From positions 122,840,337-122,904,336 of the forward strand of contig CM067083.1 in NCBI GenBank assembly GCA_034008185.1: a stretch of 64,000 nucleotides of DNA, in the 5' to 3' direction. The notes under the pieces were generated by a model. That model ran no database searches. It was given only the letters and a program-made list of their open reading frames with translations, and was not told the DNA's origin. Below are positions 35,719 through 51,600 of the stretch, in pieces (the first letter of the stretch is position 1; the number at the start of each line of letters is the position of its first letter). This DNA comes from Gorsachius magnificus (lineage: Eukaryota > Chordata > Aves > Pelecaniformes > Ardeidae). The translations under genes and the position numbers were made by a program.

Positions 35719-38525
35719 AATAAAAAAAGAAGGGCTTGAACATTTCTCAGGGTCTCTTAGAGTTAGTTCTCAGGAGAGCTGCGAGCTCGTGTTTAATACA
35801 CAACATTCAGCACCTTCTGCACCTTCCCTACAGAGCTTAATGTCACAAGGTGCTGTCACACAGAGATGAATAACGGCAAAAGCAGCATCGTGTTAATCCT
35901 CCCCCGATATATATACGTAGCATTCAAGAAGTCTAACAGAAAGTACAGAAATTAATCAACAGCAGGACTGACCAAAGTGTGCCTTCGAAGTCATGCTCAC
36001 ACGATAACTATTAAGTTTACCAACCTATCCAATTTTTAATACTGCGGAGACTTTAATGTTGTGGCAAAGGAGGCTGAAGTTTTCTCTGCCTCATGCATGA
36101 GTAACAAAGCCACCTGCTATATTCCAGCGGTGGATGCTTTATTGTTAGTGATGATGCATGAGGCAGAAATAATGCAGTTTGATTTTTAGAGACAATACCA
36201 AGTTGAGCTTGCAAGGCTGTCAGCCCACACTCGTTTGACTTGGGAACTGAGCAAACAACACGGAAGTAATTGATGGAAACTAATGACACAATAAGATGTC
36301 ATTTTTCTGACCTACTTTGCTTAAAGTAAACCCCCATTAATCGTAATTATCTGTGATGGTAGCAGAGTACTCCACATACACCAAACACTCAGCTGGATCC
36401 ATCCCCCAGTTATTTAAATGAGGTAGTTCCAGATTTACACAACTCTGATTCTGGCTTACAGACCTCTATATACAGTGTTTGTTCCCCTGATCTGAATAAA
36501 CGTCTGGAAGATGGAAGAGGACACAGCTCAATTAGCGTATCGATCGGGATGAAAAAAGCCTTTAACCAACCAGCACAAGAAGGTTATGATCCCACGCCTT
36601 GGTTTGCTGGACGCTGCCGGAGCACCAAACACGCCTTCCCTTCCTGGTGGCTCGCTGGTGCTTCTGAAGAATAAAAAAAACCCCATGAAATGCAAGGCAC
36701 GGATGGGTCAGCTTTGAGTGCCGCAAGGGAAAACCCCTTGCTAAACTTGTTATATACATCCCTGCAGATCTATGGGTCACCCAGAGTCTACCCGGACCTC
36801 TGGATGGAAGCGTGATGGAAGCGTGGGTTGCCAGTTAGCACAGAAAAAAGCATTCTCCTCTCAAACATGAGTTAAGAGAGATGTCAACACGGGTGTGATT
36901 GACACAACTTTAAAAAAAAGCCCAACAACCTTAAAAATGCATAGTGTTGATTAATAAAAGAAATGGGCTTTGACTAATGACTCTTCTAGCTTTCTGTAAG
37001 GGCCAGCCCTACAGCAAATCAGAACCACAGCTCTCGTCGATTCAAGGGGCAAAGCGTCTTTCCCGTGTCCTTGGCTGAAGCGACCACACAGCGATGGCCG
37101 GGGGTACCAGGGGAACGAGGGGGTTGTGGGGTGCTTCAAACACAACCGCATCTCCGCTGTGTGATAAGTGAGTGAGCGGGAGCCAGAGAACATCATGGGA
37201 TAATCAGGAATTAAGATGTAAGCGATGGAGATATCACTTCTGGCCACCCACGGAGTCATGTATCCGTGACTCATAGCCTGATGCAGGAAGGAACGTAGCG
37301 TACCATGCATCAAAATGGACAAGATCTTTCCAAGGAGAGATGATCTGGGCTGGAAAACCTTCCAAGGGCTTTCATCCCAACTCTTTATTGTTTCACATTG
37401 GCATGCATTTTCCTTTATAAAATTATGAAGCTATGTGTTGCTTTTCTTCTTCTTTTTTTAGTCTCTGTTACTCCTACTGGAAGGATCTTCCGATTTCTAG
37501 ACTAAATATATTCATGGCCAGTTCCTACTCATTTACTCTTCTGCTGCCACCCTTCAGTGTCACAACGCCTTTCCCTTTGCTTGCATTTACTTTCCAGGAT
37601 GTATTTATAGGCAGAAAACATATTCCCTCTCCCGCCTCATTTTGCTAAACTTAAACAAGTCAAATTCTTTCAGCCCGCAGTAGGAAGACAGAGCATCCTG
37701 ACCTCTGGTCGACGCCTGGCTCTTCCCTGCACATATCCCAGCTTGAATTCACCCTTCTTGGACACGGGTGGCCACAACCGCACCGAGAAATTCAGAGGCA
37801 GTCGCACTGGTATATATTGTATCGTGTCACATATTGCCCCAGCAACTGCTTTTCTCATTTAGTGTGCCAACGCTAAAATCCTTAACTGCTGTCTTCTCCC
37901 ACCCGTATGTCTCATCGCACAAGTTTGGGTTGTTTTTGTATCAAAACAGATGACTCTTCTGCCCCCTTATTGGTTCATGAAATGCAATGTGCACCTACAC
38001 TTCTATTTAAATAATAAGACCAAATAGTTTTATTACTGCTGGGCTGGTTTGGGTTTGGTTTTATTTTTTTTTTTTTTTTTTCTTCTTTCAAATCATATGT
38101 AGCAAAGTTGCTACATAGAAAAGTTTGAAGAGATGAGGAATGCTTCCATTTATATCGCATCGGACTGCAAAGCAAAAGTTTAAGCTTCATACGGGTGCCT
38201 CTCACCCAAGAATACGAGTCCCAGAGCCCTTATTTCTTCTGATGAATTAACATAAATATTTCCTGCTTAGGTTTTAAAGTGGCAAAAAGGAGAGGGATTT
38301 TATGTTACATATCTATTATTATAATTGCCTTATGCACGTGAATGCAGTTTGGTCAAGCTGAGGGCTGGCGTTCATCTCATTTATTTCCATATTCCTATTT
38401 CTTGCCACAGCTTAAGTCAGCAGAAAATAAGGGACTCTCTGCAACATTTGAATTCAGCGTTGTGGGGACCTGCGGGACCATGTCCTCTCCGATCCCATTA
38501 GATCTATAACACCACTTTTCTCCTT
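35719..38525. other. intergenic AT-rich sequence, no gene seen
   Basis: No gene is recognised. Around 36300-36360 there are homeodomain-like TAAT motifs (CCCCCATTAATCGTAATTAT), the kind of sequence often found in conserved enhancers, but conservation cannot be judged from one genome. An 18-T run lies at 38064-38081. Confidence 0.4.
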
Positions 38526-38561
38526 TTGAAGAACTTTGTGCCCGAGTTTCAGGCGCTACAG

Positions 38562-39221
38562 ATGACTTTGATTTGGCCACACATGGGCGTGCATCAGAAT
38601 GCCTTCATCTGGACAACGGATGAAGCTTTGCGTTCTCTTTCCTTTCTTCTGCTGCTCTGCTACAGGAGGATCCGACCGTTTCAAACCCAGCGGCGTCTTT
38701 CAGACTTCGCAAAACTTTTGGACTCCTTCGACATCACTTGGGAAGGCCAAATGCATGTTTTCCAGACAGTTTATTTAATATATGCAAGTCCTCCCACTCA
38801 TCTCAAGATTAAATTCATTTTTCCCTCCCTGGAAAAAGCATTTTATCTGCACCTTTCCACCTGTTTGTTTTTTGGGGTTTTTTTTGTATTTTTTTTCCCC
38901 CCTGTTGAAATTGAGACTCTGCAAAGCAGCAAATTTAGCAGCCAGTTCTGGAGCCCTGAATCTATCTGCCCTGATATTTTGCCACAATTTAAAGAAAAAA
39001 AAAAAAGGGGGGGGGGGGGGAAGGGCAGGATTCAAACTCCCACAGAAAGAGGCAGAAGCAAAAGCCCAGGGGAGAGTAAAAGAGCTGGAGAAGGAGCATC
39101 TGGAAGGAGCACGCTTATCGAATGGGAAAAAAACCCGACAGAAAAGAGGGGAGACTGTAACCTACAGAGGACAGCACAAGACAGCACAGAAGACATGGAT
39201 ACGATGAACAAATTAACGTGA
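38562..39221 (+). other. unexplained open reading frame of 220 codons
   Basis: This frame is open from an ATG at 38562 to a stop at 39219-39221, and stays open upstream for at least 12 codons. It is the longest open frame in the window outside repeats and the GC-rich XKR6 region. It crosses a Phe-rich stretch made by T-runs, then an A12/G14 junction (38995-39020) giving KEKKKRGGGG, then a hydrophilic tail. I recognise no domain, and the homopolymers argue against selection on a protein. It may instead be part of a non-coding upstream transcript. It lies 1.6 kb upstream of XKR6 exon 1 on the same strand. Confidence 0.15.
38995..39020 (+). repeat. poly(A)/poly(G) junction
   Basis: Twelve A residues run directly into fourteen G residues. 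This is an all-purine tract and a likely site of length error or polymorphism. Confidence 0.9.
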
Positions 39222-42036
<2,815 letters not shown>

Positions 42037-42902
42037 CACATGGAGAAGGAGGGGGTTACTCTCATGCTGGGTGAAGAGAGACCCAAGGGAGGAGAGATTC
42101 CTGGGGGGGGGGGGGGCATGGGGGTTAGTGTCACCTCATGGTGGGCCCCCCAGGTGGAGGGGGTGTGAGGGCCCCCCTTGTGCTGAGGGGATGTGCAAGG
42201 GGAAGAGAAGTTCCCCCCAAAATGTGCCTGTGGGGCTGAGGTGGGAGGAGTGGGATTTGTTGGTCCAAGCAGGACATGGGTTGGTGCACCCCATATGGAG
42301 ATTTGGGGTGACCCCTGCTTCATTGAGGAGAGCCCCGAAGGGAGGAGAGATGACCCCCAGATGAGTGTGTGGGGCTGGGGAGAGGAGAATGGGGGCTGCT
42401 GTCAGCTCATGGCACGGAGGGGACGCGGGTCGGTGCCCCCCACAAGCATGGGGGGTGGAGGAGGTCCTACCTCCATGGGGCTGTAGATGGTGCCCCAAGG
42501 GTTGGGGTGGGCTCTTGCCACCCCACAAACATGGAGCAGGACAGAGGGGTGGAGCTGCTGTTCCCAACAGGAGCTACTGGGGGGGGGGGACACCCCACGG
42601 GTGACAGCATGGAGGCAGGCCTGGGGGCTGGGGGTGCCCCTCGCCCCGGCAGCGCTGCAGAGGGAGGTCCTGTGGCCCTGGGGAGGGATTGCCCCGCTGC
42701 TTCCCTTCTGGAGCTGGGCTGGGGGGGCAGGGGGCCCCAAAGGGGGCGCGGGGGGGGGAAGGCGAACCCCCGGCTGCCGAGCACTGGGATGTGCTGTTAC
42801 CAGAGGGTTGGTGTCCTCCTGGTGTGGCTCAAACCCCCTGTAGGTGACAAGGGGTCGCATCCGTCCCCAAGAGCCTCTCCCCACCCGACGGAGGGGAAGC
42901 CG

Positions 42903-42933
<31 letters not shown>
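42903..42933 (+). repeat. poly(C) tract, 31 bases
   Basis: An uninterrupted C-run; its reverse strand is a G-run able to form quadruplexes. The length is likely to be variable or uncertain. Confidence 0.95.
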
Positions 42934-42935
<2 letters not shown>

Positions 42936-44612
42936 CTTGCTGACACCCCCCCCGAACCGAAGGAGCAGGTTGTGGGAGTGGAAAAAACGCAGCGTGATGC
43001 CTCGGCTTTGGCGAAAGAAGAAACCTTCTCCTCGGGGGAGCGGGGACGGTGTTGGGGTTGCCGGTGGGAGACTGAAGGTCAGGGACGGGGACTGTTCCCC
43101 TCCAGCAGGAGAGGTCCTGGGGTGGAGGAGATGCTGGCCAGAGGAAGGGTCTGGGAAGTGACCCCAGGCTCAGTGGGAATAAAAAAAAAAAGCATCCTCT
43201 GGAGTGAGCTGGAAATTGCATTATCCTCCCGAAAAAGAGATGTGGGAGGAGGAGGAGGCAGGGAGGGATTCTCCGGGATGAAAGCCTGTAGATGCAAACG
43301 CTGCCACAGAGATGTCAGCCGTACCGAAAGGGGTGTTGTAAGGACAACTGCACAGACCCGGCGTGGCCCAGCGTCCTCCGAGACGGGACGCGGGTTAACA
43401 AGATGGAAGGGGGGTGAGGTGTGGGCGATGGAGGGCGGAGGGAAGCCTCCGGGTTGTGTCACGGGGTGGTGGATGCACCCCTCAACCCCACGGGTGGGTT
43501 AGACTGTAGGGAAGAGGCTGCGGATGGGGTCGGCTGGGTTTTGTGGCTTTAAAAATGATCCTTAGGGAGAAGACGCTGATATTTTTATTTTTTTTTTTTA
43601 AGGGGGGGAGAAGATGGCACGTCACGGTCAAGCGGTGGGAAGCCCTGGAGGGGCTCGCTGGAAGGGTTAATATCCCTGCGTTGGTATTCCCCGGATGAAT
43701 TAACGGGGCAAAAATAACCCCGCTGGTGGATTTTAGGAATTTTATGCTGTGGTGTGGATGAGAAAAAAGCCGAAGGAGAAGGCAGAAAGTGATGAGTGAT
43801 GGGGAGGTCCTTTCCCCCTCCCCCCCCCCCCATATCTGGGTAGCCGAAGGGGTTAACTCTGCTGCCTAATGAAATCGGTGAAGAAGTGGCTGGAGTTAAG
43901 ATGGAGACAGCATGGTTGAGCCTGGGGGCGGGGTGCGTGGGTGGAGGCAGGGGAGGGCCTTGACACCTCTTCTGAGGACACCGCTCTCTCGAGATAAAAT
44001 GAATATACACATCAAAGATTTCTTTTTTTTTTATTTTTTTTTTTTTTTAAAGGAAGCCGAGGGGGCGCAGGGGAAGGGATCTGTGTGGGCAGGGTGCGTG
44101 AAATGTATACCTAGGAAATAAGCCCATGAAATTGTGCAGCGCAACAGCAAATACATATTTCTTCTCCATCTTCAATGTCATTTGTGTAGCGCTCAAAGCA
44201 CATTTGTTCTCAACTTCTGCTTGGGGTTTTTTTGGTTTTTGTTTGGTGTTTTTTTTTTTTTTTTTGCGGCCGAGCTTTGGGCGGGAGGGGGATGTCTGTC
44301 TGCGGGTGATGCGTTCGGGGGTGATGAATTGGTACGCGACCCTTTCTCCTGCTTTCCCTGGTGCTCCTGAGTGCTGATCCCATCAGCAAAAGCAGTTCTC
44401 AATGTAGATGCTCCTCTGGCAAGTTGGATTTTTCCCCTCTTGGAGCCAGGCAAAAGAAATGGTTGTGTATTTTCCGTGGTGAAAGCCGGGGCTTGCAGAA
44501 ACACCCCATTGCCCTCACACGCTTGAGTGAACAAGGTGGGGAGGGGGACGCTGAAGCGATGCCGGCAGAGATGGGGCGTGGAGGGGGATGGTGCATGTGT
44601 GTGTGGGGGTGA

Positions 44613-44642
44613 TTTTTTTTTTTTTTTTTTTTTGGGGGGGGG
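44613..44642 (+). repeat. poly(T)/poly(G) junction
   Basis: Twenty-one T residues are followed directly by nine G residues. A TGTGTGTG stretch lies just upstream. Confidence 0.9.
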
Positions 44643-45430
44643 TGGGGTAATGTGAAGAAGCAAAGCTCAAGTTGCCCAGACTTTTCCCCGCTTTATTAAT
44701 GCAGAGGAAAAACGTTTGCTTCCGAGGTTGTGCAGAGCTGGGGCTGCCGAAAGGGACTGGAAAGGAGCTCTGCAGACCAGATCACGTTAGGTGAAATACG
44801 GGAGCTCGCCCTCCTGTTGATTGCTAATCCCGCTAGCGCGCGGCTCCTGCTTTTTAAGGCACGCTGAACAGCGTGGCCAGTGCGGAGCTGCCTCCCGCGA
44901 TCGGACCAAAGCAAGAATAACTTCATGGGATCAGTGGGCTGGCCTCCACCCAGGCGTCTTCTTCCATCCCCGCTCTAGCTATTGCAAACGCCATTAAAAT
45001 TAACCTTGAACGCGGTGATGGGACTAATGCTGGAAAACGCTGGGTTTAGTGGTGTTTGCCTGCAGCTAAATCGCTTTGTGCTGGTAAGAAGTTTATACGT
45101 GGGGACGGAGGAGGAAGACCTAGGACGATGTAAGTTCGGTGCACGATGCACGGAGCCTGGTTTCCTGCGTAATCGTGGATACGCGCTGTGGCCGCGTGTA
45201 GCGTAACGGGGATTGTACGATACGTAGAGGCTGCTGTGGCTGTTGCTCAGCAGCTGGAAGCAAAGTCGTAGAGAGTAGAGGGGGGCAGGTTGGAGGAGTC
45301 GTACAGAAATCCTTGTCCTGAATACGTTAGGTAATCTGGGGTTTGGATTTGAGGGATAACACAATTCCTCTAGGGGACTTCTTTTCCTAAGTGTTGGGAA
45401 GACTTGCCAATAAGATGAGGAATAAATAAC

Positions 45431-45484
45431 ATTTATGTTATTTAACATATTTATGTTATTTAACGTATTTATGTTATTTAACAT
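45431..45484 (+). repeat. 18-bp AT-rich tandem repeat, three copies
   Basis: Three adjacent copies of ATTTATGTTATTTAACAT, the middle one ending in CGT instead of CAT. Confidence 0.95.
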
Positions 45485-45648
45485 GGCAGAAATGTAAACA
45501 TACCGCGGGCTCTTATTTTAGCAAGATTGTCTTTTCGTTTTGTCAGGATTGTGGGAGAAGTGGCTTGTTGTTTTTGAGCAATCTGGGTGGGGGCTTCATC
45601 TTCTGTTCACCTCCTTTGAACGAATGAATCGTGACCAGGCAGGAGTTC

Positions 45649-45677
45649 GGGGGGGGGGGGGGGGGGGGGGGGGGGGG
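45649..45677 (+). repeat. poly(G) tract, 29 bases
   Basis: An uninterrupted G-run and potential quadruplex former; its length is unreliable in any assembly. Confidence 0.95.
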
Positions 45678-48600
45678 AGTGCAAATGCTGAGGGGGGGCT
45701 TAATGATAACCCTAGTTTTTTTGCAGGTATTTTTTGCTCAGCTGTGAGCTGTGGGAGCTGAAGGCTGTGTTAATACTGCCTGCTGGAAAGAAAGTATACA
45801 TACACATGGTAAAAACGTGTGTGTGCGCATACATCTACATGTGTATAGAGATTTTTAATTGTTCCTTGAAGCGGTATGAGCTCAAATGGCACCCCCGCTG
45901 TTAAAGCTCAGGTCATGGGGTTTTTATCTTTCTAAATCTACAATTTTCACCTTTCATCTCAAACCTCTTAGATGATCTTTAGGACTAGCGCAATTCAGCC
46001 AGGCTGTCCCAAAAGTAAAGGATGCCAGCTGGGGCACGTTAGGCTGGCGACCGAGCTGCTGCAGTGCGAGCTGCAGAAGGGCTCTTCATTGAGGAGGGAT
46101 GTTGCAGTGCTGTGGTTTCGCTGGAAATAGGCTGAAGCCGGGTCGGTCGTCAGAGCTTGCCAGTGCTGTGGCTTTCGCCGAAGCCGTTCAGCCGTGTAAA
46201 TTCAGGAGAAACGGTTTTGACGTGAAGTTTTCGTATCCTGCATAGTTGCACAAGTCGTATTGATGGCAATTAAGGGTGTAACTTCTGTGCCTGATGTACC
46301 TGTCTTTAACCTCTGTTCTAAGTGGGTTAGTGGGTCGTGATCGCTGTCCTGGAGTACAAGGTTTAGAGTATAAAGTACGATCCTTCGCGTTGCGGCGTGC
46401 TATTAAAGAAAACATTATTGGATTCCATTGGATTAACAGTATGTGGAGTTTGAGCTAAAATGAATGCTGAGCAGCTGGAAATTGCTCTCTGTCTGTTAAA
46501 CTGTCAGTAACGGTAAGTTTCGTGACTTGAATGTAATATGTTTGCCGGGTTTGTTTTTAAAACTGATCTGAATACATATTTAGAAGAAAAACATTCTGTA
46601 AAAAACCAACCAAACAAACCAGAACAACCCTTGTCACTGTTTTGACATTAAAACCACCTTGTATATGTGTGTGATTAAGAGAAAAACTCCTAAAATTCAG
46701 GCAAAGACTTGACATCTTCTTTATTAGTGGAAAGACCAAATCTATGAGTTGTTCATCTTTCGGCATGCCCGGAGGTGGAAGGATGAATCAATGGGTTTAA
46801 ATGGAGTATGTGGTATTTAATGACTACGTGATGAGTGGGCTTAGGCTCTACTAAAATACTTTGTTCTGGGGTGAACTGGGAGTTAGATACAGGCTACTTT
46901 GGATAGTTCAGAAATACAGGCACCTACGACTCTTAAGATCTCTGCCCCAGTCCCTTGAAGTGGGAGACATCTGCTTGTCAAGTGAGAGATGAACCAGAAG
47001 CTGCTGACCTAACGCTGCCTTGTTGTCTTCGTTTGGGATGTTCAGCTCTGTAGAGCCTTTCTGTAAATTTACTGCCTTCCCTGGCACACTCGAGTATTTT
47101 TTTCAGCTTTTTCTCGTTAGCTTGCCTGGCAGCTAAGTTTTTCCCTTTAGCCAAGTTTTAACAGCTTGCTTTTATAGTATGGAGTTTTGTCAGCTTTTGA
47201 CAAGTTGGCAGTGGGAAGGCATTCTGGGGTAGATGATAAATATGTTCTCTCTACAAAATCAGGTCTGGGGTATAACTTTTTTTTTTTTCCCCCAGCGAGG
47301 TGGTTCTCCCTTCTAAAAAACCTTACCCACTCTTCCCCCATTTCTAAGAGTTTTCTACGGGATCTCTGTAAGTAAGTGGTGGGCTGCAGGTGTAGAGGTC
47401 CAAAGGCATTGAGTCTGAAGTGCAAGGCAGGTAGGTGTTGTGTGTGTGTGCCTGAAAATAATCATCATAATCATGAAAAAAGGCTTTTATCACTTGAGTA
47501 GGGTCTCCATTGGTTGCAGAGTGGTGGCGAGGCTCCGTGTCTTGTTGAGTGCTACCCACTAGAGGGGGTCAAACCACAGATGTTGAAGCAGATCTGCTGT
47601 GCCAGCCTTGGGAGGGCAGAGTTTTCTCCAAACCTTTTCTTGGGAGAAAGAACGTGCTGCCCTGACCTGGTGGGAACTCACCTTCCCATGCAGTTCAGTG
47701 TTTCCACAGCGACAGCATGGCTTGGGTGGGTGGGGGAGAGGAATTCGGAGGAGAAACTGGAGGTTGGTTTCCTCTTGGACGTGGGGATGCTGTTGAGGAA
47801 GAGCCATGTGGGCAGGAGGTGTCCTGTGGGTACGGAGGTCCTGCAGTGACAACAGCTCATCATCTCTCCACCATGGTATGGGGGGAGGAGGAAGGGGAAG
47901 CAGAAACCTAAACGATTCTATGAAATGCTTTGGTGACCTGACTTTGTTCTTACTGGAACCAGCATAAAATTTCCATGGCTTTCAAGGTGAGGACTATTGG
48001 TGCTAGGTATTTTTGAGACACCATCTCCAGGACTCTGAAAACTGTAAGGGAAGATGGCTGCTTTGAAGTTGGGTTGCAGGCTGCTTTCCTAAATGCTGCT
48101 ACCCACGTGGTCTTTGACCGGAATGCCCCTTTTCAGCTGCTCGGGCTTCACGCTGAACTTGAGGAAAGACAGTCGTGCCTTTTTTTCCAGGTGCCCTGTG
48201 GCTTTATCTCTAATGCCAGTGGCAACCTGAAAGCTCTCTTCCCGGTGGAGGGGAGGTGGGGTGCTGAGGGAAGGAAGAAAAATGGCTCCCCCCCTTTTTT
48301 TTTTATGTTTAAATTATAAGCTCTCTGTTTTCCACCTTTCTAGACACTTCCATTTTGCTTTTAGCTGCATTGAGCTAGCTTTATTCCTTGCAGTGGTTCT
48401 CTTCGCAGTACAAATGTAGGTTATTCAGGGAGCATTTCCTTTAATGAAAAGGATGGAGGTAGAACTGATGGTGATAAAGCATCTCTTTGGAGGAGAGCTG
48501 CTTTCGGTGTCTTGAGACTGCAAGGAACAGAAATTGGATGTCAAATGTGTAATTTTCCTTGGGGAATGAAGGTGAGCCTATGGAGAAGTCTGGATCCCTC

Positions 48601-51600
48601 ACAGAACTTCTCCCTCTACTTTCCATTTGCTTTATTTCCCTTGAATCCTGACTTGATTTTTAGCACCTCGCTGTCATGAAAATCAGTGGTAGTCTAAGCC
48701 AGTGTTTTAACACCTGAAAGCTTTTAGGCAGGAGGAACTATGAATCAAGGTAACGCTTTGCTATAGCTAGAGATAAAATTAAATTGTAATTAAAGGTATA
48801 AGCAAGGAACATGTGCCAAATATTGTTACTTCGTTGACCCACCTTCTTCTGATGTGCTGGGATTCAGACTGATATCCTAGTCTGCTGTGACTGCTTTAGG
48901 GCACTGAGATGCTTTTCCAAACCGGATCCCAAGAAAATGGGGAAAGAGCTTTTGTGGGGAGAAGGATCTTTAGAAAATCCTCAAACCCAGTAGCAGTCTG
49001 GTGGTGGGAGGAATAGCTCACATTTCCAGCCCCGTGGAGCAGAACAGCACGGTCTTTGCAGGGCAAATTGACAGGAGTATCCCATGTCTTTGGGGACTGG
49101 TAGTGCCCGTGGTGTCAAGGATGCTCCGAAAATTTCCTGGCTTGTGGGACTGAGCATTTGGCTGTGTCCCGGGGAGGCTGGTAGCAGCCTACTGCAGCTT
49201 CCCATGGCTGGATTTTTATTTTTATATTTTTTTTATAACTCCTCCCACTCTGGGAATTTGCATTGCCCACCACCCTATATTCCAGTTCCAGCCTGTGTTT
49301 GGTTATATGTAACTGCTCTAGCATGGCAGCCAGGTTTCCGTTGCTTAGAAAGAGTCTCAGGAGCTGCCATTTGGCCGCCCTTGGGCAAATCTGACCTATG
49401 GACTGAATACTCCATTTAAAGTATGCACATGCTTGGATAGCTAAGCTGTGTGTCTGTGTCTGCTTTCGTTATTTCACTATAAATGGGTGTCTTATTCCTT
49501 CCATGAGTGTCTCGAAGCCCTAGCTGAACCAGCAGCCCCTCTAGAGCAGAATCGGATCTTGGTGAAGAGACAAAAAACAGAGCGAAAGGCAATCTTAAAT
49601 GTGTCCCCAAAACTATAATGGGACCTGAAGACTGTGCTTCTCCTCACGTCTCCTTTCTTCTGAAATCTGCGAGAGCTCAGGTTCACCCATGAAATATTCA
49701 CAGTCTGTCCTTAAGTGACTTCAGCTGCACCGAAGATCTTTTGCAGAATTGGCAGCTTCGCTGAAACCTCCTGTATTCAAGCCCAGAGCCTTTATCGCGA
49801 GGACCTCCTCTTCCTCTGCTCTGCCTGCGTGGTTGCACGTTACGGTGATTTGGTTTTACCTGCTGCAGAGGCTGCTGAGGATTTTTGCCATCCCAAATAC
49901 ATACCTGTGTGTGGTGTCCCCTGTTGCACAGGGTGGATGGAGGGAACAGGCATGGTCTCACTTGTCCCCAAACCCCATGGGAAATAGGACTGAGGCAGGA
50001 GTGCATCCTAAATGCTGCCTTAGTGCCCTGCCGTAGATGGTCTGTGAACGGGGACTGAGGAAAAACAAGCCTGTTGTGAACAGACTTAAATTAACACTGC
50101 AGAGGTCTGCGCTCACGCCTGGAAAAACTCAATAGGCTGTTGTGCTATATCACCCTTCCTACCTTTGCAGGTCATCTTGATGCGGGAAAAATTTGCTCTA
50201 AACCCCCCACCAATTTGGCAGAACTCCTGTTAAAAACTCTTCAGGAGCCACAATGCAAAAAGGCTCTGGCACCTGGAGCTGCCTTTATCGCCTTTCTAAT
50301 TAAACCTGTGGAAAAAGCAAATCAAACCCAAGCGACGCCCCCGTCCTTTTAGCGGGGTGGCTCAGGCTTGTCTGCTAAAGCGAGGGGATGACAGGTATCC
50401 CTGTGAGTTTGCAGAGAATTCCAGTGTTTGGGAAAATCACCGTTTCCCCGGTTTCTGTTGTAAAAAAAAGAACTGTTTAACTCCTTGTGCTCGGTTCCCC
50501 CACACAGGCAGTCCTGGGCGACAGGACTGTAATGCGTTGCCTGATGTACCAAACGTAGAAGACAGCAGTAAAGCACCGGGAGTGGTTTTGAGTTTGGGAT
50601 TGGAATTCATCCCAGTTATGTCTAAGCAAGGGAAAAAAGAGCAACGGAGGCCGATGTTGTTGAAGTAAAAATTGTAAAGAGTGATATAAGCAGAAGGCAT
50701 TTAAATAATGTAAACAATCTGGCATGGGAGGAAGGATGGGAGGCATTCCAGAAACAAAGGGAAAATAGTTTTAAAACATGGCTAAAAATACACCAACTCT
50801 TGAATTCCAGAGATTATCTCAATTAGTGCTTTTTCAATATATCTTTACAACAGAATTGTAGGAGTTCACAAAAGATAATAGAGGCTACAAGATACGGAGA
50901 AGTGATATTCATTTGCTTAATTAAAAGGATGAAGGGCTCCCTAAAATAAGATTCACTTATCGTCTGTCGCAGGGAGGAACGAGGTTATATTCGGAAAACC
51001 ACGGCTCGCAGCATTGTAGTGTGGAGAAAGCGTGGTGAGAGCCAGGGCTGGGAGTAAGAGCCCCCTTCTTCAGCCTCGGCGGTTGCTTGCTGAGCGACTT
51101 TCAATAGCAAATCCCTTCCCATGGGATTAATGTGCTATTAGAGCAGAATGGTATGATTTTACATTTCCAAGAGGATTTTGCCTGATGTTCGGCGAGCAGA
51201 AATTGGACATTTTCCTCCAATAACAACAAAACCCAATAATAATTCAGACATCAGAGCTTTCAGGTGCAGGCAAACACACTTTTAACGGGGCGTCTGTTTG
51301 TGTGGAGCTGTGCTCGTATGCGCTTGGTGTCCTCTTCAGCTTTGGGGGCATGCTAGCATGTGTCAGAATTTACGTCCAGCCTCAGCTCTGCGTCGGGGAG
51401 AAGCATCCATTTATATCCAGCCAGAGTTTAAGAAATGTAGGGGGAGGCAGTAGGGGCCACGGAGGAGAGGAGACCCTTATGCAGATCTAAATTAAATAAG
51501 CCCCCCTGGATGTATATTAAAATGTTAAGTAGCACTAAGCTCTGTATCCCAGCTCAGCAATATTTCGAGGCACTTTATTGCTTTAATGGAGGGATAAAAT

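Noticed and set aside
11472..38525. Search for AvBD genes or a third ovodefensin
   Set aside because: No leader exon with a following GTAAG donor and no six-cysteine exon ending in Cys-Cys was found on either strand by eye.
42369..43502. 377-codon open frame in XKR6 intron 1
   Set aside because: It runs through G-runs and the 31-C tract, resembles nothing, and several other frames are open over the same GC-rich DNA.
47905..47925. Short CR1-like tail (CCTAAACGATTCTATGA)
   Set aside because: Only about 17 bases match a CR1 end and no 3' UTR sequence precedes them; chance or an unrecognisable remnant.
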